Below are positions 1 to 6,295 of a DNA stretch of 7,459 bases, piece after piece. A program made the position numbers and the translations under genes. Source of the DNA: Ferruginibacter sp. (GTDB taxonomy: Bacteria; Bacteroidota; Bacteroidia; Chitinophagales; Chitinophagaceae); NCBI GenBank assembly GCA_025352435.1, contig JANXTN010000337.1, positions 1-7,459 on the forward strand, given 5' to 3'. The notes under the pieces are model-generated. The model did no database searches. It saw nothing but the letters and a program-made list of their open reading frames with translations, and was not told the origin of the DNA. Position 1 is the first letter of the stretch. Each line of letters starts with the position of its first letter.

Positions 1-1916
1 TACTTTCTGTGTATGAACGCCAGAAAGAAGGCACAAAAAATGCCTGGCAAATATGGTCAGTAATGCCAGAAGGATTGGAAGTTGATCGTGTCGCTACAAT
101 CAAAAATTCGTCGTGGGATATAGATAATTGCTTTGCAATAAGTGTCATCCTTGTACAAAATGATAAAGTTGTTTTCAAACATGAATTATATCGCAGAACC
201 ATTGAAGAATCACTCACTCCATTCAGGCGGATGGAACTAAATAAATTGATGCTTGAACTTTTTTTAAATTCTTTTGAAGAAAAAGGTGAGATTGAACGGA
301 TACTGCATTACGCTAAAAATGCCAATGAAAAAAAATTGGTTGTTAAATATGCACCGGAGGCTGCACAAAAAGCCGCAACGATAGGTGCACACAGGGAAGC
401 ATCAAAATTATATCTCACTGCTATTGAATATTTTGAAGGAAGCGATACAAACCAACTGGCGAACTTTTATAAAGCATATGCATATGAATGCTACCTCAGT
501 AATCAAATACAAGAAGCCATTACTTCTACCGACAAAGTTTTAAACAACTCAAAACAGAATTCTGATATAGAAAAAACCGGTGATAGCCTGCGTTTCTTAT
601 CCCGCCTGTGGTGGTTTGATGGCAACAGGCAGAATGCGGAAGACTTTGCCTGGCAGGCTATCGAAGTGCTGAAAGACCAGCCGGCTTCAGCAACAAAGGC
701 AATGGCGTTCAGTAATATGTCACAATTAAAGATGCTGTCTAATGAATCGGCTGATTGTATTTTATGGGGAGAGAAAGCAATAGCGATGGCAAAGGAATTA
801 GGCAATGAAGAAATTCTTTGCCATGCACTCAATAATGTTGGCTCAGTACATATGTTTATCCATTCGTGCGAACAAAAAGGTATAGGAATGCTGCAGCGGA
901 GTTTGGAAATTGCATTAAGGAATAGTTATCATGAGCATGCTGCACGTGCCTATACAAACCTGGCGAGCGGTCTAGTAAAAATGAAAAACTATGTTTTTGC
1001 CGGGAAAACATTGGACGATGGCATTCATTACTGTGATGAGGGAGATTTGACTTCCTGGAGCCTCTATATGTTATCGTGGAAAGCAAGATTTAATCTTGAA
1101 ACGGGAAACTGGAGAGAAGCTTCCGGCATTGCAGATAATCTTTTGAAAAATGAGAACCAGCCCGCCATTGTTAAGATCACTGCGCTTATCGTGGTGGCAA
1201 AGATACTAATGAGGAAAGGAGATAAAGATGTACTCCCCCTTTTGCTGGAAGTAAAAACGAGATCATTTAAAACGATGGAATTACAAAGGGTTATTCCTTC
1301 AATGATTGCATTACTGGAATATGAGTGGCTTACCGGCAAAACGATTATTGAAGAAAATGATATTGAACAGACAACTGTTCTCATGAAACAGATCGGTATC
1401 TATTTAGAAAAAAATGAATTTGCATTCTGGATGAAAAAAGCAGGAAGGCATTTTGTTCTGGGAAAAGAAATTGCTGAAGCCTATGATACAAGCAGTGCAG
1501 CGAAAGTTTTGAAGGCTGCATCCTTTTGGAAAAAAACAGGATGTCTTTATGAACAGGCGCTTGTACTATTTGAAGGGACAGAGGAAGATAAAAGAAAAGC
1601 CATTAAAATAATTCAGGATTTAGATGCCAATGCAGTGTATGAAAAAATGAAACAAGAGATGAGGAATTCCGGTATTAAAAATATTCCACGCGGCATAAGA
1701 AAATCAACACGTTCAAATGCTGCCTTTTTAACTTCCAGGGAAATGGATGTGTTGCGGTTGCTTAAAGATGATTTGCAGAACAAAGAAATTGCCGCACAGT
1801 TGTATATTTCAGCAAAAACTGTTGATCATCATATTTCCAGCATCTTGTTCAAATTGGATGCAAGCTCCCGTTCCAAAGCCGTCAGCGAGGCTATTCGTGC
1901 GGGAATTTTAAAATAG
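1..1916 (+). CDS. LuxR-type transcriptional regulator with TPR-like region (5' partial)
   Basis: The frame is open to the left edge, so the GTG at position 9 is probably internal and the true start lies outside the window. Numbered from that GTG, residues about 50-85 (FKHELYRRTIEESL followed by PFRRMELNKLML) match the segment that follows the ATPase module in large MalT/AAA-type LuxR regulators. Residues about 85-540 are helical and TPR-like, with repeated A/Y/L-rich helix pairs such as EASKLYLTAIEYFEG. Residues 570-635 are a LuxR/GerE HTH: LTSREMDVLRLL, then NKEIAAQLYISAKTVDHHIS with the recognition helix, then a KLDASSRSKAV tail. In the family, an N-terminal ATPase senses a signal through the TPR region and the HTH binds DNA. 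The Walker motifs are expected upstream and cannot be seen. The ligand and targets are unknown. The DUF4242 gene 87 bp downstream is a possible target. Confidence 0.9.
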   Translation, partial: LSVYERQKEGTKNAWQIWSVMPEGLEVDRVATIKNSSWDIDNCFAISVILVQNDKVVFKHELYRRTIEESLTPFRRMELNKLMLELFLNSFEEKGEIERILHYAKNANEKKLVVKYAPEAAQKAATIGAHREASKLYLTAIEYFEGSDTNQLANFYKAYAYECYLSNQIQEAITSTDKVLNNSKQNSDIEKTGDSLRFLSRLWWFDGNRQNAEDFAWQAIEVLKDQPASATKAMAFSNMSQLKMLSNESADCILWGEKAIAMAKELGNEEILCHALNNVGSVHMFIHSCEQKGIGMLQRSLEIALRNSYHEHAARAYTNLASGLVKMKNYVFAGKTLDDGIHYCDEGDLTSWSLYMLSWKARFNLETGNWREASGIADNLLKNENQPAIVKITALIVVAKILMRKGDKDVLPLLLEVKTRSFKTMELQRVIPSMIALLEYEWLTGKTIIEENDIEQTTVLMKQIGIYLEKNEFAFWMKKAGRHFVLGKEIAEAYDTSSAAKVLKAASFWKKTGCLYEQALVLFEGTEEDKRKAIKIIQDLDANAVYEKMKQEMRNSGIKNIPRGIRKSTRSNAAFLTSREMDVLRLLKDDLQNKEIAAQLYISAKTVDHHISSILFKLDASSRSKAVSEAIRAGILK

Positions 1917-1959
1917 GGAATTTACTGCGTAAAATGGGGGACAACTTGTAGGTACAACT

Positions 1960-1980
1960 GTATTTTTAAAAATACTTTTG
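1960..1980 (+). promoter_or_regulatory. Possible promoter with overlapping palindrome before the DUF4242 gene
   Basis: TACTTTTG at 1973-1980 fits the Bacteroidota -7 element TAnnTTTG exactly. It would place the transcript start about 17 bases before the ATG at 2004. A perfect 16-bp palindrome, GTATTTTTAAAAATAC (1960-1975), overlaps its left end. Just upstream, TTGTA-GG-TACAA (1946-1957) is a second short inverted repeat. The only nearby TTG (1946-1948) is 24 bp from the -7 box, longer than the usual 19-20, so the -33 element is weak. Either inverted repeat could be an operator, for example for the upstream LuxR protein, but that is a guess. Confidence 0.4.
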
Positions 1981-2003
1981 TAAGAAATTAAAAAATTTAT
2001 AAA

Positions 2004-2276
2004 ATGAAAAAATTCATTATCGAAAGAGAAATCCCCGGAGCAGGCAATATGACCGCAGAAGAATTGCAGGCTATTTCAAAAACTTCCAACTCAGTAATAT
2101 CTGTGTTAGGTAAACCATACAAATGGGTGGAATCGTATGTTACCAACGACAAGATCTACTGCATTCATGAAGCAGAAAGTGAAGATGTTATCAGGGAGCA
2201 TTCCAGTTGTGCAAGTATTCCTGTAAATAACATTGCAGAAGTGAAAGTAGTAATAAGCCCAGAAACTGCAGAGTAA
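2004..2276 (+). CDS. DUF4242 (SCO4226-like, possibly nickel-binding) small protein
   Basis: This 90-residue protein has the DUF4242 layout. It opens with a strand (KKFIIEREIPGAG), continues with a helix (residues 16-33), then a strand with WVESYVTNDKIYCIHEAES (41-59), a DVIREHSS helix with His66 (61-68), and a final strand IAEVKVVISP (77-86). This is a small ferredoxin-like fold, and the Streptomyces member SCO4226 is described as a nickel-binding protein. The biological role of the family is not settled. There is no signal peptide. The ATG is preceded by A-rich sequence without a Shine-Dalgarno site, as is common in Bacteroidota. It follows the LuxR-type regulator on the same strand but probably has its own promoter, and a strong terminator closes it. 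Cys53 and Cys69 could be extra metal ligands, which is speculative. Confidence 0.85.
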   Translation: MKKFIIEREIPGAGNMTAEELQAISKTSNSVISVLGKPYKWVESYVTNDKIYCIHEAESEDVIREHSSCASIPVNNIAEVKVVISPETAE

Positions 2277-2307
2277 ATAAATGGGTAACCGCTAATTATT
2301 AACCTGA

Positions 2308-2446
2308 GTATCCGTAGAGTTTAGTGAAATGTCTCTCTACGGATTTTTAATAAATGAAAGACTTTGTCAAAACCAATTTCAATTTTACTTTCCGCAGTTT
2401 ACGCAGTAAAATCATACCTCCTCAAAGGCTCCTTCGTGTCTCATCC
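2308..2446. repeat. Dispersed intergenic repeat, family 1, copy 1
   Basis: This stretch aligns along its whole length with 5956-6105. Shared blocks include GTATCCG at the left end, ACGGATTT, ACTTTGTC, CCAATTTCA, GCAGTTT, CCTCCT and CTCCTTC-TGTCTC. By eye roughly two thirds of positions agree, with few gaps. The two copies differ in length by about 11 bp, the size of the tandem unit present in copy 2. Copy 1 keeps a perfect terminator hairpin at its left end. The reading frame that crosses this region (2364-2561) is not credible as a gene. Confidence 0.7.
2310..2348 (+). terminator. Rho-independent terminator after the DUF4242 gene
   Basis: ATCCGTAGAG (2310-2319) pairs perfectly over 10 bp with CTCTACGGAT (2335-2344) across a 15-nt loop, and the stem runs into a T-run (2344-2348). 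It sits 34 bp after the DUF4242 stop. The hairpin is also the left end of a dispersed repeat that has a second, degraded copy after the photolyase gene. Confidence 0.8.
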
Positions 2447-2491
2447 GTACACATCTAGCAGAAATGAGGCGTGGCTTATGTGCCTTGGCTT

Positions 2492-2552
2492 TCTGTGTGG
2501 CGCTGTTGTTATACATTTAAAACAAAACAGCTTTCTAAATTCACCGCACAGA
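2492..2552. repeat. Imperfect two-tier inverted repeat
   Basis: An outer arm TCTGTG (2492-2497) pairs with CACAGA (2547-2552), and an inner arm GCTGTT (2502-2507) pairs with AACAGC (2526-2531). The two tiers are separated by unpaired bases, so the structure is weak. It lies in the roughly 800-bp gap between the DUF4242 and fic genes. No function can be assigned. Confidence 0.35.
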
Positions 2553-2702
2553 TACCCATAACCACTTTTGCTCTGCTGCATATCTGCGCTAAGTTAAGAC
2601 AACCTGACTGACATTTAAAACGGCATACAACACAACTTAACCTTTAACGTAATTTCATTCGCTTTAATAAAAGTTGAAAGATGTTACTCTGTTGCTAATA
2701 GC

Positions 2703-2820
2703 CACGATGGGCAGTAGTAGCTGCCGCAATAATGAACCTATAATTATAATGAACTTTATGGCGGCACTACTACAGACAGCGTGATACAAATGTTTGGCTT
2801 TGCACTTTGGCCCATGCTCC
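2703..2820. repeat. Hairpin-bearing intergenic repeat, family 2, copy 1
   Basis: The left half is a long inverted repeat centred near 2743. GTAGTAG (2714-2720) plus TGCCGC (2722-2727) pair with GCGGCA (2761-2766) plus CTACTAC (2767-2773), giving 13 bp with one bulged C. CACG/CGTG (2703-2706/2780-2783) sit at the base, and the palindrome TATAATTATA (2739-2748) at the centre. The right half (2778-2820) matches 4276-4318 at 39 of 43 positions without gaps. It resembles a REP- or MITE-like element, with no transposase nearby. The minus-strand reading frame 2664-2882 that crosses it looks accidental. Confidence 0.65.
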
Positions 2821-2953
2821 TCCTTCACCACAACCGACTCTGGCCCGACTCTGCAGGATTTTATGGGTTGAAATAACGGCATGATTACCAGTTTAATATT
2901 TTATGACCACGGTTGGCATTTTTGAAAGTTATTTTACATTTTGCAATTGTTAT

Positions 2954-2983
2954 AAACTAAAACTGCTTTTAGTTTTCCCTTTT
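2954..2983 (+). terminator. AT-rich hairpin followed by a pyrimidine tract
   Basis: AAACTAAAA (2954-2962) pairs perfectly with TTTTAGTTT (2967-2975) around the loop CTGC, and a C/T-rich tract follows. The shape is terminator-like, but the stem is almost all A-T and no gene on this strand ends nearby. It may instead be a remnant or part of the fic control region. Confidence 0.3.
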
Positions 2984-3010
2984 TCTTCTTCTGTACCATT
3001 AATTTACCAG

Positions 3011-3071
3011 ACAAGGTTAAATATGGAAATCTATATTTAACTTTAACATCGTTAAGGTTAAACAAGGTTTA
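3011..3071 (+). promoter_or_regulatory. Putative fic operator with AAGGTTWA repeats and an inverted repeat
   Basis: AAGGTTAA occurs at 3013-3020 and 3054-3061, and AAGGTTTA at 3064-3071. The offsets are 41 and 10 bp, near whole turns of the helix. A perfect inverted repeat, GTTAAATAT (3016-3024) with ATATTTAAC (3033-3041) and an 8-nt spacer, overlaps the first copy. Within it, TATATTTA (3032-3039) matches TAnnTTTG at 7 of 8 positions. The cluster ends 12 bp before the fic ATG. The C-terminal HTH of Fic makes autoregulation plausible, which is inference. Confidence 0.45.
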
Positions 3072-3083
3072 TTATAATTAACT

Positions 3084-4223
3084 ATGGACATCAGTAAATT
3101 TAAGGCGGGTACGTTAGTAAAGCAGCTTACCGGTTATAAAAGTTTCATACCGGAAAATATTTGCCATACGTTCACATGGTCTGATTCTTCTGTGAATACG
3201 CTGTTGGAGCAAGCTACCCTGCAACTTGGAATGCTCAACAGCTTTTCGCAGTTTATACCTGATATTGACCTTTTTATAAGAATGCACGTGGTAAAAGAAG
3301 CAACAGTAAGCAGCCGCATAGAAGGTACGCAGACCAATATGGAAGAAGCGCTGGTAAAACAGTCTGAGATAGTTCCGGAAAAAAGAAATGACTGGCAGGA
3401 AGTAAGTAATTATATAGATGCCATGAACCATGCTATACCGAGGCTGGAAACCCTGCCACTATCTTCCCGCCTGTTAAAAGAAAGCCATAAAATATTACTG
3501 GACAGTGTGCGGGGAGAACATAAATTACCGGGGAATTTCAGATCTTCTCAAAATTGGATTGGAGGCGCTTCATTAAATGATGCCGTATTTATTCCGCCAC
3601 CGCACGATGAAGTAAACAGGCTGATGGGCGACCTGGAAAATTTTCTGCACAATACTGACATTGAGGTGCCTCACCTTATTAAAATAGCACTTGCACATTA
3701 CCAATTTGAAACTATTCACCCTTTTCTTGATGGTAACGGACGTATAGGAAGATTAATGATAACACTGTACCTCATAGAAAACAAAATCATAGAAAAACCG
3801 GTATTGTATTTATCAGATTTTTTTGAAAAACACAAAGGCCTGTACTATGATAATTTAATGGCTGTGCGACGAACAAATGATCTTACACAATGGATTAGAT
3901 TTTTTTTGGAAGCAGTAAACCAAACCTGTAAAATAGCTATAACATCATTAAAACAGATAATGAAATTAAAACAGGAATGTGAAGGTGAAAAGATCATTCA
4001 TTTTGGAAAGAAAGCTCCTAATGCGAAGAAATTACTTGACCATTTATTTACGCAACCGATCGTAACGGCACAGGAAGTATCTGCGTTATTGGAAACATCT
4101 GCCGTATCATCTTATAAAATAATAAATGATTTTGTACAAATGGGAATTTTAGAAGAAAGTACGGGATTTAAGAGAAACAGGTATTTTATATTCAGAAAGT
4201 ACCTGAATATATTTCAACAATAA
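3084..4223 (+). CDS. Fic family protein (Fic_N, Fic and winged HTH), putative AMP-transferase
   Basis: The 379-residue protein has a full catalytic loop HPFLDGNGRIGR (212-223), matching HPFx[D/E]GNGRxxR with His212, Asp216 and both arginines present. A flap segment GGASLNDAVFIPPP (160-173) precedes it and would dock the target peptide. Residues 35-115 form the helical Fic_N region. It carries an inhibitory motif SSRIEG (76-81, S-x-x-x-E-G), so Glu80 should block productive ATP binding, as in class II self-inhibited Fic proteins. Residues about 312-370 form a winged HTH (AQEVSALLETSAVSSYKIINDFVQMGILEE). Family members mainly transfer AMP to a hydroxyl side chain of target proteins. The target here is unknown. 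No separate antitoxin gene is adjacent, which fits the internal inhibitor. The gene stands alone, bracketed by family-2 repeats, and repeated AAGGTTWA sites lie just upstream. It looks intact. Confidence 0.92.
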   Translation: MDISKFKAGTLVKQLTGYKSFIPENICHTFTWSDSSVNTLLEQATLQLGMLNSFSQFIPDIDLFIRMHVVKEATVSSRIEGTQTNMEEALVKQSEIVPEKRNDWQEVSNYIDAMNHAIPRLETLPLSSRLLKESHKILLDSVRGEHKLPGNFRSSQNWIGGASLNDAVFIPPPHDEVNRLMGDLENFLHNTDIEVPHLIKIALAHYQFETIHPFLDGNGRIGRLMITLYLIENKIIEKPVLYLSDFFEKHKGLYYDNLMAVRRTNDLTQWIRFFLEAVNQTCKIAITSLKQIMKLKQECEGEKIIHFGKKAPNAKKLLDHLFTQPIVTAQEVSALLETSAVSSYKIINDFVQMGILEESTGFKRNRYFIFRKYLNIFQQ

Positions 4224-4248
4224 AAAAGATGCGACGAAAGCCAGCAGT

Positions 4249-4335
4249 ATTATAGGAACGATAACGTACGCTGATAGCGTGATACAAATGTTTGGTTTTG
4301 TACTGATGCCCATGCTCCGTCCTCCTTTGGCGGAC
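4249..4335. repeat. Intergenic repeat, family 2, copy 2
   Basis: The core at 4276-4318 matches 2778-2820 at 39 of 43 positions. Weaker similarity extends left to about 4249 (ATTATA-GAAC block), but the left arm of the long hairpin seen in copy 1 is missing, as if truncated near the fic stop codon. Two small hairpins are present: ACGCT-GAT-AGCGT (4268-4280), and GTCCTCC-TTT-GGCGGAC (4319-4335) with one mismatch. Neither is followed by a T-run, so this is not an obvious terminator for fic. Confidence 0.6.
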
Positions 4336-4448
4336 AAGCTCTTCGGCAGACACGTCCTCAAAATACTTGCTCCTTAACCTTTCAATGATTTTCTTTCCCG
4401 TATATGGTAACTATTATTTTGTAGTTAGGGTATCTTTAAAAAACTATA

Positions 4449-5942
4449 ATGAAGCCGGAAATAAATATCGTTTGGTTTAAGAGGGATCTGCGGTTTACAG
4501 ACCATGCACCGCTGTATTTTGCGCAACAGGATGCTGCGCCTATTTTGTTGTTGTATTGCTTTGAACCGTCTGTAATGGCGGGGCCGGATAGTGATGTGCG
4601 GCATTGGAGGTTTGTGCACCAATCTCTGCAAAACATGCAGGAAAAGCTAACGGATGTAAATGGCAGTTTGTATATTTTTCACAATGAGGTGCAGACTGTG
4701 CTTGCAGTAATAGAAAAATATTATTGTATTAAAACAATTTTCTCTCACCAGGAAACGGGCAATAAACTTACGTACGACAGGGATAAAGCAGTAAAAACTT
4801 TTACGCAGCAACACAGCATACAATGGAATGAGTACCAGCACAACGCTGTGGTGAGAGGGCTTAAAAGCAGAAAAAACTGGGATGCTTTGTGGACGCAAAC
4901 AATGCTGGTTTCGCCGTTGCTTGTGGATGAAACGAATTGGAATTTTGTGGAGTTGCCTGCGCCCATGTATGTGTCATTAAAAGGAGAAGAACTGCGAGAA
5001 GAAATAAGAACGGTTGATACCAATTTTCAGGAGGGTGGTGAAACCCTTGCATGGCGATACTTGGATAGCTTTTTAAAGAAGCGCTATGTAAATTATAGCA
5101 AGCACATTTCTAAACCGGAACTGAGTAGAAAGGGTTGTAGCCGTATGTCGCCCTACTTGGCCTATGGCAACATAAGCATGAAGATGCTGTACCAATATTG
5201 CATGCAGCATTATGACAAGAGTTTGAACAAACGGGCTTTGTCAAATTTCATTTCGAGACTGCACTGGCATTGCCATTTTATGCAAAAGTTTGAGGCCGAA
5301 TGCCGGATGGAATTTGAAAATGTGAACAGGGGTTATGATGCCATTATTAAACCCAAGAATGAAGCATACATACAAGCCTGGCAAGAAGGCAAAACAGGTG
5401 TGCCGCTTGTAGATGCTTGTATGCGCTGTGTAGTAGCAACCGGCTATTTAAACTTTAGAATGCGTGCGATGGTGGTTTCTTTTTTTACTTTCAATCTGTG
5501 GCAAAATTGGCAAGACCTACATTTTCTTGCAAGGCAATTTTTAGATTATGAGCCCGGTATTCATTACCCGCAATTGCAAATGCAGGCGGGTGTTACGGGC
5601 GTAAATACAATCAGGATATATAACCCAATAAAAAATTCTCAGGAGCATGATGCAGACGGAATCTTTTTAAAAAAATGGCTACCGGAGTTAAAAGATATTC
5701 CTGCAAATGTTATCCATGAACCTTGGAAACTAAGCAGCATTGAACAACAATTGTACAACTGTCATATAGGGATTGATTACCCTTTTCCTATTGTAGATAT
5801 TGAGCATACAAGAAAGACTGCTAGTGATGTTGTTTGGAGCATCAGGAAAAGTAATAAGGTGAAGCAAGAAGGTAACAGAATATTGAAGAAGCATGTGAAT
5901 GCAAAGGATGAATCGTCGGGGATTTTTACAGGGAGGAGATGA
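4449..5942 (+). CDS. Photolyase/cryptochrome family FAD protein
   Basis: This 497-residue protein has an N-terminal Rossmann-like antenna domain (residues 5-130, opening VWFKRDLRFTDHAPL) and a C-terminal helical FAD-binding domain (about 200-470). Family blocks are SRMSPYLAYGNIS (231-243), RLHWHCHFMQKFE (270-282), AWQEGKTGVPLVDACMR (310-326), NFRMRAM (336-342), RIYNP (389-393), KKWLPEL (408-414) and HEPW (423-426). Members repair UV-induced pyrimidine dimers with blue light or act as light sensors. Trp273 aligns with E. coli Trp277, and Trp354 with Trp359. The usual NNGGWQW segment is instead GIHYPQLQM (370-378), so the counterparts of E. coli Asn378 and Trp382 are His and Leu, and Trp306 appears to be Lys301. 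I recall this pattern from other Bacteroidota homologues, so it is probably a subfamily trait. Repair is likely but not certain, because substrate specificity cannot be read off. It would be labelled phrB-like. The gene is monocistronic and intact. Confidence 0.92.
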   Translation: MKPEINIVWFKRDLRFTDHAPLYFAQQDAAPILLLYCFEPSVMAGPDSDVRHWRFVHQSLQNMQEKLTDVNGSLYIFHNEVQTVLAVIEKYYCIKTIFSHQETGNKLTYDRDKAVKTFTQQHSIQWNEYQHNAVVRGLKSRKNWDALWTQTMLVSPLLVDETNWNFVELPAPMYVSLKGEELREEIRTVDTNFQEGGETLAWRYLDSFLKKRYVNYSKHISKPELSRKGCSRMSPYLAYGNISMKMLYQYCMQHYDKSLNKRALSNFISRLHWHCHFMQKFEAECRMEFENVNRGYDAIIKPKNEAYIQAWQEGKTGVPLVDACMRCVVATGYLNFRMRAMVVSFFTFNLWQNWQDLHFLARQFLDYEPGIHYPQLQMQAGVTGVNTIRIYNPIKNSQEHDADGIFLKKWLPELKDIPANVIHEPWKLSSIEQQLYNCHIGIDYPFPIVDIEHTRKTASDVVWSIRKSNKVKQEGNRILKKHVNAKDESSGIFTGRR

Positions 5943-5955
5943 ATATTACACCTTC

Positions 5956-6105
5956 GTATCCGCAGAGTTAAGTACAACGTATTTACGGATTTCTAAATAG
6001 AAGATGCACTTTGTCTCACCCAATTTCACTCTCATTTCTGAGCAGTTTCCATAGTAAACCCACGCCTCCTATATGTCTCCTTCATGTCTCCTTCATGTCT
6101 CCTCC
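5956..6105. repeat. Dispersed intergenic repeat, family 1, copy 2
   Basis: Homologous to 2308-2446. The left-end hairpin is degraded here: ATCCG (5958-5962) still pairs with CGGAT (5986-5990), but the rest of the 10-bp stem is mismatched and the T-run is broken. At best it is a weak terminator for the photolyase gene 14 bp upstream. The right end contains three tandem copies of an 11-bp unit. Confidence 0.65.
6073..6105. repeat. Three tandem 11-bp units (ATGTCTCCTTC)
   Basis: ATGTCTCCTTC occurs head to tail at 6073-6083 and 6084-6094, with a third copy differing by one base at 6095-6105. The corresponding place in the other family-1 repeat (about 2425-2446) has only about two degenerate units. 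The array lies between convergent genes and is not coding. Confidence 0.85.
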
Positions 6106-6136
6106 ACACCGGCGTCATACCTGGTTCATGAGCGGG

Positions 6137-6171
6137 AAATAAAAAAAGAGAAATAATGAAATGCAATTCAT
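6137..6171 (-). terminator. Weak terminator-like hairpin at the end of the minus-strand group
   Basis: Read on the minus strand, ATGAA (6171-6167) pairs with TTCAT (6160-6156) around a 6-nt loop, and a T-rich run (complement of about 6137-6154) follows. The 5-bp stem is weak, but the placement directly behind the mgtC/parB-like group fits a transcription end. Confidence 0.3.
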
Positions 6172-6293
6172 CTACCTATTTTACCCATTAAATATTCATA
6201 GACAAATTTTTCAATTTCGGTCATTGGTTCTATGTCGTTTTTTTCATTGTTAGAAAATTGAATACCCAGTCCCACAGATTTTTTATTGCAGGA
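6168..6293 (-). pseudogene. C-terminal remnant related to the edge protein at 7376-7459
   Basis: This short open stretch reads through IEPMTEIEKFVYEYLMGK before a TGA stop. It matches IQPMAEVSKMVYDYMKDK from the gene at the right edge, with 10 of 18 residues identical and most others conservative. No convincing start exists in this frame. The only long option is a TTG at 6350, inside the ParB-like gene in another frame, which would give 60 residues whose first 19 or so are simply the out-of-frame reading of that gene. A GTG near 6281 would give about 35 residues. I therefore read it as the 3' end of a lost or truncated paralogue. A genuine very small protein of about 35 residues cannot be ruled out. 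The family is not recognised. Confidence 0.55.
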
Positions 6294-6295
6294 TC

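Larger units (their letters stand above)
2277..3083. other. Gene-free stretch of about 800 bp before fic
   Basis: No convincing gene is present. The stretch holds the DUF4242 terminator, family-1 repeat copy 1 (2308-2446), the weak inverted repeat at 2492-2552, family-2 repeat copy 1 with its long hairpin (2703-2820), an AT-rich hairpin (2954-2975) and the putative fic operator (3011-3071). Between these (about 2553-2700 and 2830-2950) I see nothing beyond AT-rich sequence. Two short frames (2364-2561 on + and 2664-2882 on -) lie across repeats and show no recognisable protein pattern. Confidence 0.6.

Noticed and set aside
2492..2552. Integron attC-like site suggested by GTTATAC and paired arms
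   Set aside because: Proper paired core sites and an adjacent cassette or integrase are missing. It is listed only as an imperfect inverted repeat.
2364..2561. 65-residue plus-strand reading frame after the DUF4242 terminator
   Set aside because: It lies across the dispersed repeat and a weak inverted repeat, has no recognisable protein pattern, and the homologous repeat copy does not keep the frame.
2664..2882. 72-residue minus-strand reading frame before fic
   Set aside because: It runs through the long hairpin and the family-2 repeat core, and its composition looks like translated non-coding repeat.
3084..4223. Fic/antitoxin two-gene toxin-antitoxin module
   Set aside because: No small antitoxin gene with an inhibitory motif is adjacent, and the motif lies inside the Fic protein itself.
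4319..4335. Terminator after fic
   Set aside because: The GTCCTCC/GGCGGAC hairpin has a mismatch and no T-run after it.
4431..4438. TATCTTTA as a promoter for the photolyase gene
   Set aside because: It matches TAnnTTTG at 7 of 8 positions but lies only 10 bp before the ATG and has no -33 element at a fitting distance.
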